Of a DNA stretch of 64,000 nt, positions 1-7,577 are shown in pieces. Below the pieces are notes generated by a model. The model did not search any database. It was not told where the DNA came from and worked only from the letters and a program-made list of their open reading frames with translations. The stretch spans positions 1 to 64,000 of the forward strand of contig NZ_JAPPUW010000015.1 of the NCBI RefSeq assembly GCF_026712205.1, read 5' to 3'. Every line of letters begins with the position of its first letter. Positions within the stretch are counted from its first letter, which is position 1. The DNA comes from Pelomonas aquatica. GTDB lineage: Bacteria > Pseudomonadota > Gammaproteobacteria > Burkholderiales > Burkholderiaceae_C. A program made the position numbers and the translations under genes.

Positions 1-1
1 A

Positions 2-100
2 GGCCAGCGCCGCAGGCAGTCACCATGGGGGCACGGAAGTCAGTTCCTACCCTCGGTCCACCTCCTCGTCGATGTCAACAAGCAGGAGGTTGCCCAATGA
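2..100 (+). CDS. 3' end of an unidentified gene (partial)
   Basis: The frame that opens at base 2 runs 32 codons to a TGA at 98-100 and ends in SVHLLVDVNKQEVAQ. I do not recognise the product. The main support for a real gene is positional: a family A repeat begins right after this TGA and leads into rfaE2, exactly as the second copy begins right after the yaeQ stop codon. If real, it would be the gene before rfaE2 in the same operon. It may be a chance open frame. Confidence 0.35.
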   Translation, partial: GQRRRQSPWGHGSQFLPSVHLLVDVNKQEVAQ

Positions 101-245
101 GCGCCGCGCAGGGCCGCCCCAAGCAGGCTCGCTCCCGCTCGGCGGGAGTGAGCCCGGACACGGGATGCCCAGTGGGCATCCCGTGCCTGGCGAACGCCTG
201 GTCGCACCGTCGGCCAGGCAAGGCCGCAGGCCGAAGGGTGCATCA
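101..245 (+). repeat. Intercistronic repeat, family A, copy 1 (long form)
   Basis: This GC-rich, hairpin-rich spacer shares its two ends with 41637-41707. The left part has the form GCCGCCCvAAG, then GGCTC, then a CTCCCGC/GCGGGAG hairpin. The right end is CGAAGGGTGCAYC, running straight into the start codon. This copy also holds a near-perfect palindrome at 159-185 (13-base arms CACGGGATGCCCA, one central base) and a GCCTGG/CCAGGC stem at 196-219. GAAGGG at 233-238 is the likely ribosome binding site for rfaE2, 7 bases from its ATG. Confidence 0.65.
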
Positions 246-740
246 ATGACTCCGTTGGAGAACAAGCTCGTCGGCGCGGCCGCACTGGACGATGCGGCGC
301 TGGCTGAGCGACTGGCCACGCTGGGCCGGCCGATGGTGTTCACCAACGGCGTGTTCGACGTGCTGCACCGCGGCCATGTGGCCTATCTGCACGCCGCGCG
401 CGAGCTGGGCGCCAGCCTCGTCGTGGCCGTCAATTCCGACGCGTCGGCCCGCGGCCTCGGCAAGGGGCCGGACCGGCCGCTGAACCGCGACGCCGACCGC
501 GCGCTGGTGCTGGCCGGCCTGGCCTCGGTCGATGCCGTGCTGTTCTTCGACGAACCTACGCCTTGCGAGCTGCTGAAGCGGGTGAGGCCGCAGCTCTACG
601 TGAAGGGCGGCGACTACGACATGGAAACGCTGGAAGAGACCCGCCTCGTGCGCTCCTGGGGCGGCGACGCGCTGGCCATCCCCTTCGTCGACGGCTACTC
701 GACGACGGCCCTCGTCAACCGCATCCGCGCCCACAGCTGA
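246..740 (+). CDS. rfaE2: D-glycero-beta-D-manno-heptose 1-phosphate adenylyltransferase
   Basis: This 164-residue cytoplasmic nucleotidyltransferase corresponds to the C-terminal half of HldE. It transfers AMP from ATP to heptose 1-phosphate, making ADP-heptose for the LPS inner core. Visible motifs are FTNGVFDVLHRGH near the N-terminus (the HxGH nucleotide site), KGGDYDMETL in the middle and the C-terminal GYSTTALVNRI. I chose ATG 246 because the longer frame upstream is only translated repeat sequence and GAAGGG sits 7 bases before this ATG. The stop overlaps the gmhB start (TGATG), so the two are translationally coupled. The kinase half (rfaE1) is not fused to it here. Confidence 0.95.
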   Translation: MTPLENKLVGAAALDDAALAERLATLGRPMVFTNGVFDVLHRGHVAYLHAARELGASLVVAVNSDASARGLGKGPDRPLNRDADRALVLAGLASVDAVLFFDEPTPCELLKRVRPQLYVKGGDYDMETLEETRLVRSWGGDALAIPFVDGYSTTALVNRIRAHS

Positions 741-1285
741 TGCGCCCGGCCGCCTTCCTCGACCGCGACGGCGTCATCAACATCGACCGCGGCTACGTCT
801 GCCGCTGGGAAGACTTCGCCTTCGTGCCTGGCGCGGTGGACGCGCTGCGGCGCCTGCAGGCCGCCGGCTACGCACTGATCGTCGTGACCAACCAGTCCGG
901 CATCGCACGCGGCTACTACGACGAAGCCGCGCTGCAGGGCCTGCATGAGGCGCTGCGCGGGCATCTGGCCGGACAGGGCGTGATGCTGGATGCCATCGAA
1001 TACTGCCCTCACCTGCCCGGCGGTTCCGTGCCCCGCTACGCCATCGACTGCGACTGCCGCAAGCCGGCCCCCGGCATGATCCTGCGCACCGCCGCAGCGC
1101 TGGGCATCGACCTGGCCGCCTCGTTGATGTTCGGCGACAAGCCGTCCGACATCGAGGCCGCACGACGCGCCGGCGTGGGCCGTGCGGTGCTGGTCGCCAC
1201 GGACGCGAACCCCGCCGCCGCCAAGGGCGAGCACCCCGAGTTCGCCAGCCTTGCCGACGCGGTCGACGCGCTGATCGATGCCTGA
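740..1285 (+). CDS. gmhB: D-glycero-D-manno-heptose 1,7-bisphosphate 7-phosphatase
   Basis: This HAD-superfamily phosphatase of 181 residues removes the 7-phosphate from heptose bisphosphate, the step before RfaE2. The nucleophile motif FLDRDGVIN (D8 and D10), the TNQSG motif, the zinc-binding Cys/His cluster YCPHLP...CDCRKP and the late FGDKPSDIEAA acidic motif are all present. Start ATG 740 overlaps the rfaE2 stop. The last 8 bases overlap the next gene, so rfaE2, gmhB and the DUF5672 gene form one operon. Confidence 0.96.
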   Translation: MRPAAFLDRDGVINIDRGYVCRWEDFAFVPGAVDALRRLQAAGYALIVVTNQSGIARGYYDEAALQGLHEALRGHLAGQGVMLDAIEYCPHLPGGSVPRYAIDCDCRKPAPGMILRTAAALGIDLAASLMFGDKPSDIEAARRAGVGRAVLVATDANPAAAKGEHPEFASLADAVDALIDA

Positions 1286-2099
1286 AAAAACACTCATCGC
1301 CGACCTGCGCGGCCGCGTCGCCCTCGTCTGCCTGGAGACGCGCCACCTCGGGCTGGCGCTGAACGCCATCCGCCGCTGCACCGAGCGCTTCCGCTTCGAC
1401 GAGATCCTGCTGTTCACCGACCAGGACTGGGTCGTGGACGGCGTGACGGTCGTGCGCTGCGAGCCCATCCGCTCGGCGCAGGAATACTCGAAGTTCATGC
1501 TGGGCGACTTCCACCGGCACATCCGCGCGCCGCACTTCCTCGTCGCACAGTGGGACGGCTTCGTCATCCATCCCGAAAAATGGCGCGAGGACTTCCTCGC
1601 CTGGGACTACATCGGCGCGCCCTGGCCGCACCGCGACGACGCGGTCGGCAATGGCGGCTTCTCGCTGCGATCCGTGCGGCTGCACCAGGCCGTGTCGACG
1701 CTGCCGCAGCCCGAATGCCACCCCGAGGATTCGTTCATCTGCCTGTGGAACCGCCCGCAGCTGGAGGCGCTGGGCATGCGCTTCGCGCCGCTGGCGCTGG
1801 CGCGCGAGTTCTCGGCGGAGACCGACGGCTACGAATACCAGCCCTTCGGCTTTCATCGCTTCGGCAACTTCAACGAGGCCTATGACGAGGCCGGGCTGCT
1901 GGACTTCCTGCGCGCCGCGCCGGACGACATCCTGCTCTCCACCGAGGGCCGCGTGCTGTTGAAGAAGTCGCTGCTGCTGGGGCGCCGGGCCGTCACGCGG
2001 GAGCTCATGGCGCGGCGCCTGGCCGGGCCGCTGCGCATGCGCATCGACACGCTGTGGATCAGGCTGCGCTACGGCCTGCGGCGCGTCTTCTCGCGCTAA
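1278..2099 (+). CDS. DUF5672 family protein, putative glycosyltransferase-like
   Basis: A 273-residue soluble protein. The segment VGNGGFSLRS followed by HPEDSFIC is typical of the DUF5672 family, which occurs in polysaccharide and LPS loci and resembles nucleotide-sugar transferases. Its start overlaps gmhB by 8 bases, and its TAA overlaps tail to tail with the stop of the glycosyltransferase on the other strand. The operon context suggests a role in modifying the LPS core or O-chain. The reaction is unknown. I see no signal peptide or membrane segment. Confidence 0.8.
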   Translation: MPEKTLIADLRGRVALVCLETRHLGLALNAIRRCTERFRFDEILLFTDQDWVVDGVTVVRCEPIRSAQEYSKFMLGDFHRHIRAPHFLVAQWDGFVIHPEKWREDFLAWDYIGAPWPHRDDAVGNGGFSLRSVRLHQAVSTLPQPECHPEDSFICLWNRPQLEALGMRFAPLALAREFSAETDGYEYQPFGFHRFGNFNEAYDEAGLLDFLRAAPDDILLSTEGRVLLKKSLLLGRRAVTRELMARRLAGPLRMRIDTLWIRLRYGLRRVFSR

Positions 2100-3109
2100 C
2101 CCAGCTCGGCCAGCACACGCGACTCGACGTCCGCCGGGCCGATGTCCGCCAGCCGAGCCGCCTGCAGCATGTGCACATGCTCGGGGTCGTGCTCCAGCGG
2201 CGGCCGCGGGCCCAGCACGACGAAGGCATGCGTGCCGACGCCGGCCGCGAACTGCACGGCGCCCGTGTCGTTGCCGATGCAGGACTGCACCAGCGACAGC
2301 GCCGCCACGCTCTCGGCCACCGTGCCGTCGGTCATCGTCGTGACGAGGCCGCGCAGCGCCGGCTCGACGCGCGCCTGGATGTCCTTCGCCAGTTGGCTCT
2401 CCGCCGGCCCGCCCAGCAACAGCACGCCGTGGCCGCGCGCGGCCAGCCGGTTGGCCAGCTCGACGAAGTTGCGCTCGCCCCACTGCTTGTAGGGCTCCGA
2501 CGCGCCGATGGCCAACGCATGCAGCGGCCGCTGCAGCGGCGCCAGGCGCTCGCGCATGCGGGCCAGCGCGTCGGGCCGCACGCTGATGCGCGGCACGATG
2601 GGCGCGCGGCAGAAGCCCTGGGCGATGGAAAAGGCCGTCGCGTCCTTGTAGCCGGCCACGGCCGGGCCGCGGTAGCGCTGGATCCACGGCGTCTTCGTCA
2701 GCAGCAGCCGCTGCAGCCGGGTCTCGCCGAAGCCGAGGATGGTGCGGATGCCGGCACGCCAGCAGACGAGGATGGCGCGGCCCGGATGATCCGAGAACAG
2801 CACCATGCGGTCGAAACGCCTGGGCGCCAGCTCGGCGCCAAAACGCAGCAGCCCGGCCCAGCCGCTGTGGCGGCCCTTGCGGCGCTCGCTCCGGCGCGGG
2901 CGGCGGTCGAAGTCGATGACCTCGCGTACCCAGGGTTCGTGGCCGACCAGCTCGCGCGCCATCGTCGTCGGCGCCGCGATGAGGCTGATCTGGCCGCCCT
3001 GGCTCTGCTCGGCCACGCAGCGGAAATACTGCGCATGCCAGACCAGGTCGCCCATGCCGTTGAGCTGCAGCTGCACCGCGGTGCGCGGGCGGGTGTCGTC
3101 CATGCTCAT
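2096..3109 (-). CDS. Glycosyltransferase family 9 (heptosyltransferase-like), paralogue 2
   Basis: A 337-residue GT-B enzyme of the WaaC/WaaF/RfaQ superfamily, expected to add heptose or another sugar from a nucleotide donor to the LPS core at the inner membrane. Family landmarks are the N-terminal GMGDLVWHAQYFR, the ASEPYKQWGERNF donor-site segment and SCIGNDTGAVQFAAGVG near the C-terminus. It is a close paralogue of the gene just upstream on the same strand (3106-4146) and overlaps it by 4 bases (ATGA). The donor sugar cannot be told from sequence. Confidence 0.88.
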   Translation of the reverse strand: MSMDDTRPRTAVQLQLNGMGDLVWHAQYFRCVAEQSQGGQISLIAAPTTMARELVGHEPWVREVIDFDRRPRRSERRKGRHSGWAGLLRFGAELAPRRFDRMVLFSDHPGRAILVCWRAGIRTILGFGETRLQRLLLTKTPWIQRYRGPAVAGYKDATAFSIAQGFCRAPIVPRISVRPDALARMRERLAPLQRPLHALAIGASEPYKQWGERNFVELANRLAARGHGVLLLGGPAESQLAKDIQARVEPALRGLVTTMTDGTVAESVAALSLVQSCIGNDTGAVQFAAGVGTHAFVVLGPRPPLEHDPEHVHMLQAARLADIGPADVESRVLAELG

Positions 3110-4146
3110 GCCGCCAACGCGATGCGGGCCACGTCGGCCGGCTTGATGTCGGCCAGGTTGCGGGCGGTCAGGTTGTGCAGCGTCCGCGGGTCGTGGTTGA
3201 GCACCGGCCGCGATCCCAGCATGACCCAGGTCGGCGTGCCGACCGCGGCGGCGATCTGCACGCCGCCGGTGTCGTTGCCCAGGCAGGTCTTCATCAGCGA
3301 CATCGCCGCCACCGTCTCAGCCACGGTGCCGTCGGTGACGGCCAGGATGCGCGGGCGCAGCGCCGGCTCGACGCGCTGCAGGATGGCCTGCGCCATGTCG
3401 CGCTCCGCCGGCCCGGCGATCAGCAGCACGCCGTGGCCGGCACTGGCGATCGCGGTGGCCAGCGCCGCGAAGTTGTCGCTGCCCCACTGCTTGTACGGCT
3501 CCGACGAACCGATGCACAACGCGTGCATGGGCTGCGGCAGGCCCTGCAGGCGCTGCTTCACGCGCTGCAGCGCCTCGGGGCGCACGACCAGGCTGGGCGC
3601 GATGGGCGCGTCGCACCAGCCCTGCGCGATGGCGAACATCGTCGCGTCTTCATAGGCGCCCACGGCCGGTCCGGCGTAGCGCCGTATCCACGGCCCATGC
3701 GACAGCAGACGGCGCTGCAGCCAGGTCGTGCCATAGCCCAGCCGTTCGGGAATCCTGGCGCCCAGGGCCACCAGCGAGCGGTTCGTGTGGTTGGTGAACA
3801 GCACGATGCGGTCGAAACGCCGCTCGCGCAGCTCGACACCCATGCGCCACAGCCCCAGCACACCGCGATGCCGCCCCTGGCGGCCCTCGTGGCGGCGCGG
3901 GTGGCGGTCGAAGTCGATGATCTCCTGCACCCAGGGCTCGTGGCCCACCAGCTGCCGCGCAAACACGGTCGGCGACGCGATCAGCGCCACCCGGCCGCCG
4001 CGGCTGGTCTCGGCAACCCGCCGGAAGTAGGACACATGCCAGACCAGGTCTCCCATGCCGACCCACTGCAGCAGCACCGCGGTGCGGGGGCGATTGTCGA
4101 TAGCGGCAGGCAGGGGTGTGGAAGGCATCAGGAACAGCGGCGCCAA
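3106..4146 (-). CDS. Glycosyltransferase family 9 (heptosyltransferase-like), paralogue 1
   Basis: A 346-residue paralogue of the adjacent gene. Shared blocks include GMGDLVWHVSYFRRVAE, GHEPWVQEIIDFDR, SSEPYKQWGSDNF and CLGNDTGGVQIAAAVGT. The pair looks like an old tandem duplication, probably for two successive core sugars. The N-terminus MAPLFLMPST allows a later start at Met7 (base 4128), which would fit the paralogue's length better. It is divergent from msbA across 120 bases that hold the promoters of both units. Confidence 0.88.
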   Translation of the reverse strand: MAPLFLMPSTPLPAAIDNRPRTAVLLQWVGMGDLVWHVSYFRRVAETSRGGRVALIASPTVFARQLVGHEPWVQEIIDFDRHPRRHEGRQGRHRGVLGLWRMGVELRERRFDRIVLFTNHTNRSLVALGARIPERLGYGTTWLQRRLLSHGPWIRRYAGPAVGAYEDATMFAIAQGWCDAPIAPSLVVRPEALQRVKQRLQGLPQPMHALCIGSSEPYKQWGSDNFAALATAIASAGHGVLLIAGPAERDMAQAILQRVEPALRPRILAVTDGTVAETVAAMSLMKTCLGNDTGGVQIAAAVGTPTWVMLGSRPVLNHDPRTLHNLTARNLADIKPADVARIALAA

Positions 4147-4266
4147 GGAGGCCGAAGGCGCGGCATTCTAGGTGGCCGCGTCCGCGGCCCCGCCTGCTCG
4201 CGGCCGGCCCGAAAGCAATGTTTCGTGAAGCAGGCGGTGCCCCGGCAGCGACGACAATCGCGCCCC

Positions 4267-6000
4267 ATGTCTCCCGACAACGTCTCTCCCGCCCGGCGCC
4301 TCGGCCAGTTCGTCTACCCACACCGCTGGGGCGCCGTGTGGACGGTGCTGGCCTACATCGGCCTGGCCACCACCGAACCCGCCATCCCCAAGCTCATCAA
4401 GTACGCGTTTGGCGAGGGCTTCGCGAAGAACGCCTTCGAGCTGTGGATGGTGCCGGTCGTGCTCATCGGGCTGTACGTCATCCGCGGCGCATTCGGCTTC
4501 GCGGGCCAGTACCTCTTCAACTGGACCGTCACGCGCTGCGTGATGGACTTCCGCGCCGCGCTGGTCAACGCACTGCTGCGGCTGGACGCCCAGGTCTACA
4601 CGCGCATGCAGCCCGGCACCGCGGTCAGCAAGGTCGTCAACGATCCGCAGCAGATCCTGCAGCTGGTCGGCGAGGTCGGCATCAACGTGCTGCGCGACGG
4701 CCTGCCCGCCCTCGCGATGCTGATCTATCTGTTCTACGTGAACTGGCAGCTGACCCTGCTCAGCCTCGTCGTCACGCCGCTGATGGCCTTCGTGATGAAG
4801 AAGGTCAACCAGCGCGTGCGGCTGATGGCCTCGCGCTCCTACGACACCCAGCTCGCACTGGTGAACCGCGTCGACGACATCACGCGCGCCTGGCGCGTCG
4901 TGCGGCAGTTCGGCGCGGCACCGCACGAGCTGGAGCGCTTCACCGCCGTGTCGCAGGAGGTGCGCCGTACCAACCTGAAGACGGTGACGGCCGGTGCGCT
5001 GTCGCAGCCGATGTCGCAACTGGTCGCGTCGGTGGGGCTGTCGGCCATCATCTGCATTGCGCTCTGGCAGGCCCGCCACGCGGGCACCGGCGTGGGCGAT
5101 TTCGCCGAGTTCGTCGCCGCGCTGCTGCTGCTGACCTCGCGGCTGCGCCATCTGTCCGACCTGGCCGCACCGGTCACGCGGGCACTGGTCATCGCGCGCG
5201 GCTGCTTCGAGCTGATGGATGCACCCAAGGAGGCCGACGCCGGCACGCGCGAGCTGCCCGGCCCGGCACGCGGCGCAATCGCGCTGCACGACGTGCGGCT
5301 GACCTACCCCGGATCGGCCCAGCCGGCCCTGGACGGGTTGAGCCTCGCCTTCCCCGCCGGCAGGACCTCGGCCCTGGTCGGCGCCTCGGGCGCCGGCAAG
5401 AGTTCCATCGTCCACCTGCTGCTGGGCTTCGACCAGCCGGACGCCGGCCGCATCACGCTGGACGGCGAGGACGTCGAGACGCTGACCCGCGCATCCCTGC
5501 GCCGCCAGTTCGCCGTCGTGTCGCAGGACATCGTGCTGTTCGACGACTCCGTCGCCAACAACATCGCCTACGCGCAACCTCGTGACGACGCGCGGCTGGA
5601 GGCTGCGCTGCGGGCCGCCCACCTGTGGGACTTCGTGCAGGGCCTGCCCGAGGGCGTCGAGACCCCCGTGGGCGCCAACGGCAGCAAGCTCTCCGGCGGC
5701 CAGCGCCAGCGCCTGGCCATCGCGCGCGCCCTCTACAAGGACGCGCCGATCTGGATCTTCGACGAGGCCACGTCGGCCCTCGACACCGAAAGCGAGCGCG
5801 CCGTGCAGCAGGCCCTGGCGCAATGGTCAGGCCGCAAGACGCTGATCGTCATCGCGCACCGCCTCTCCACCATCCGCGACGCCGACGCCATCCATGTGCT
5901 GGGCGGCGGCCGGCTGGTCGAGACCGGCACGCATGCCGAGCTGATCGCGCGCGACGGCGCCTACGCGGCCATGGTGCGGGCGCAGGCCGGCGAGCCCTGA
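4267..6000 (+). CDS. msbA: ABC transporter ATP-binding/permease protein, MsbA-type lipid A flippase
   Basis: A fused half-transporter of 577 residues: about six membrane helices in residues 20-310, then one ABC domain. The Walker A GASGAGKSS is near residue 372, the LSGGQRQR signature near 475, Walker B IWIFDEATSALD near 495 and the switch IAHRLST follows. Homodimers of this class flip lipid A-core across the inner membrane, which fits the neighbouring LPS core genes. Start ATG 4267 is the first Met with the expected N-terminus. The longer open frame upstream reads through the antisense glycosyltransferase gene and is not credible. The stop overlaps the next start (TGATG). Confidence 0.93.
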   Translation: MSPDNVSPARRLGQFVYPHRWGAVWTVLAYIGLATTEPAIPKLIKYAFGEGFAKNAFELWMVPVVLIGLYVIRGAFGFAGQYLFNWTVTRCVMDFRAALVNALLRLDAQVYTRMQPGTAVSKVVNDPQQILQLVGEVGINVLRDGLPALAMLIYLFYVNWQLTLLSLVVTPLMAFVMKKVNQRVRLMASRSYDTQLALVNRVDDITRAWRVVRQFGAAPHELERFTAVSQEVRRTNLKTVTAGALSQPMSQLVASVGLSAIICIALWQARHAGTGVGDFAEFVAALLLLTSRLRHLSDLAAPVTRALVIARGCFELMDAPKEADAGTRELPGPARGAIALHDVRLTYPGSAQPALDGLSLAFPAGRTSALVGASGAGKSSIVHLLLGFDQPDAGRITLDGEDVETLTRASLRRQFAVVSQDIVLFDDSVANNIAYAQPRDDARLEAALRAAHLWDFVQGLPEGVETPVGANGSKLSGGQRQRLAIARALYKDAPIWIFDEATSALDTESERAVQQALAQWSGRKTLIVIAHRLSTIRDADAIHVLGGGRLVETGTHAELIARDGAYAAMVRAQAGEP

Positions 6001-6275
6001 TGAAGCGCCGCAGCCTGCTGCTGTGGGCCGTGCTGCCCGCCATCGCGCAGGCCGAGGTCGAGGCCAACACGGCCAGCCGCGCCCAGCTCGAATCCCTGCC
6101 CGGCCTCGGCCCGGCGCTGGTGCAGCGCCTGCTGGCCGCGCGGCCGTTCAAGGACTGGGCCGACCTGACGCGGCGCGTGTCGGGCATCAAGGCCGCCACG
6201 GCCCGCAAGCTTTCGGCGGCGGGGCTGCGCGTGGCCGGCGAGGCCTTCTCAGGCGCCGGCCGCGAACCCGGCTGA
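6000..6275 (+). CDS. ComEA-like helix-hairpin-helix protein, exported
   Basis: A 91-residue protein with a short signal peptide (MKRRSLLLWAVLPAIAQA) and one helix-hairpin-helix domain: NTASRAQLESLPGLGPALVQRLL and the following ~35 residues. In ComEA this domain binds incoming double-stranded DNA in the periplasm during natural transformation. Many Burkholderiales carry such short stand-alone versions. It is translationally coupled to msbA (TGATG), which is an odd partner for a DNA-uptake gene. Its 3' end overlaps the patatin gene on the other strand by 27 bases. Confidence 0.82.
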   Translation: MKRRSLLLWAVLPAIAQAEVEANTASRAQLESLPGLGPALVQRLLAARPFKDWADLTRRVSGIKAATARKLSAAGLRVAGEAFSGAGREPG

Positions 6276-7562
6276 GCGGCCGCGCCGCAGCGATGCCGGG
6301 TCGATCTGCGGCGCCCGCGCCGGCCAGCCGAAGAAGCGCTGCACCTCGGCCCGCTTGGCCAGCGTGTCGCTCATGCCCAGGTTGATGAGTTCACCGACGA
6401 AGCTGGGCTCGAACAGCAGATAGCTGACCAGGGCCGAGCCGCTCATCGCCTTGCCCTTGCCGCTGGCGCCGAAGGCTCGCAGCAGCGCGCGCACCGACGG
6501 CGGCAGGCTGGCCTGGTGCTCGCCGGCCAGGTCGTCCAGCCGCCGGCTGGGCGCGATGACGAGCAGCTCGATGGGCCGCAGCGCGGTGGCCGAGCGGTTC
6601 TCGCGCGGCAGCAGGGCCAGCGTGCGGTTGATGCGGCGCAGGCGCTCCACGTCCACGGCCAGCGCGTCCAGGAAGATGTTGGACAGCGCATGGCCGGCGA
6701 TCTGGGCCATGCTGGGATGGTCGTCCGTCGTGCCGACGCGCCGGCCCTCGGGCTCCTTCATGCGGCCCGCGCCGATGACGAGCACGCGCTCGGCACCCAG
6801 GTGCACGGCCGGCGAGATCGGCGCGCTCTGGCGCATCGAGCCGTCGCCGAACCACTCGGCCATGCCGTCCAGCTCCACCGACTCGGCCGGGAAGATGAAG
6901 GGGATGGCCGACGAGGCCATCAGATGGCTCAGCGTCAGCCGCGCCTGCACGGCCATGCGCTGCTCGCGCAGCCAGGGCACGATGTGGTGGTGGGTCTGGA
7001 AGAAGGTGACGTGCTGGCCGGTGGTGTAGCTGGAGCCGGTCAGCGCCAGCGCGCGCAGGTGGCCGCCAGCCAGCATGGGCTCGATGCGGTCCATGGGCAG
7101 GTAGCGGCCCAGCAGCTCGCGCAGCGGCTGGTTGTCGAGCAGGCTGCGCGGGTGGCTGCGCGTCCAGCGCGCGATGGCCCAGCCCAGGCTCAGCATGCTG
7201 AGCCAGCGCGCGCCGCTCTTCACCGCCTCGAAGGCGTCGGCGCGGTAGATGTTCTCGACGTGCAGGCCCTGCCAGAGGTGAACGAGGCCATCGACCGCGG
7301 CGTCGAAGTCATCGGCATGGCAGGCCAGCGTGGACGCGTTGATCGCGCCGGCCGAGGTGCCGCTGATGATGGGAAAGGGATTGCCTCGCGTCGCGCCGGC
7401 ATCGCGGCGCAGCTGGGCGATGGCGGCCAGCACGCCCACCTGGTAGGCCGCACGCGCGCCGCCGCCGGTCAGGATCAGGCCCGTGACCGGCTGCGGACGG
7501 GTCAGCCCCTCCGTCGACCGGTCTGCGGGCTTGGGCACGGCATGCAGCATCGGCGAAATCAT
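6249..7562 (-). CDS. Patatin-like phospholipase family protein
   Basis: A 437-residue lipid acyl hydrolase with a Ser-Asp catalytic dyad. The oxyanion loop TGGGARAAYQ is at residues 32-41, the nucleophile elbow GTSAG puts Ser at 70, and the DG motif (FGDGSMRQ) puts Asp at 240. I see no clear signal peptide, so the protein is probably cytoplasmic or membrane-associated. It starts 15 bases after the dnaE stop on the same strand and is probably transcribed with dnaE. Met5 (base 7550) is an alternative start. Confidence 0.9.
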   Translation of the reverse strand: MISPMLHAVPKPADRSTEGLTRPQPVTGLILTGGGARAAYQVGVLAAIAQLRRDAGATRGNPFPIISGTSAGAINASTLACHADDFDAAVDGLVHLWQGLHVENIYRADAFEAVKSGARWLSMLSLGWAIARWTRSHPRSLLDNQPLRELLGRYLPMDRIEPMLAGGHLRALALTGSSYTTGQHVTFFQTHHHIVPWLREQRMAVQARLTLSHLMASSAIPFIFPAESVELDGMAEWFGDGSMRQSAPISPAVHLGAERVLVIGAGRMKEPEGRRVGTTDDHPSMAQIAGHALSNIFLDALAVDVERLRRINRTLALLPRENRSATALRPIELLVIAPSRRLDDLAGEHQASLPPSVRALLRAFGASGKGKAMSGSALVSYLLFEPSFVGELINLGMSDTLAKRAEVQRFFGWPARAPQIDPASLRRGRSAGFAAGA

Positions 7563-7577
7563 CGCCGATGCCGGCGC

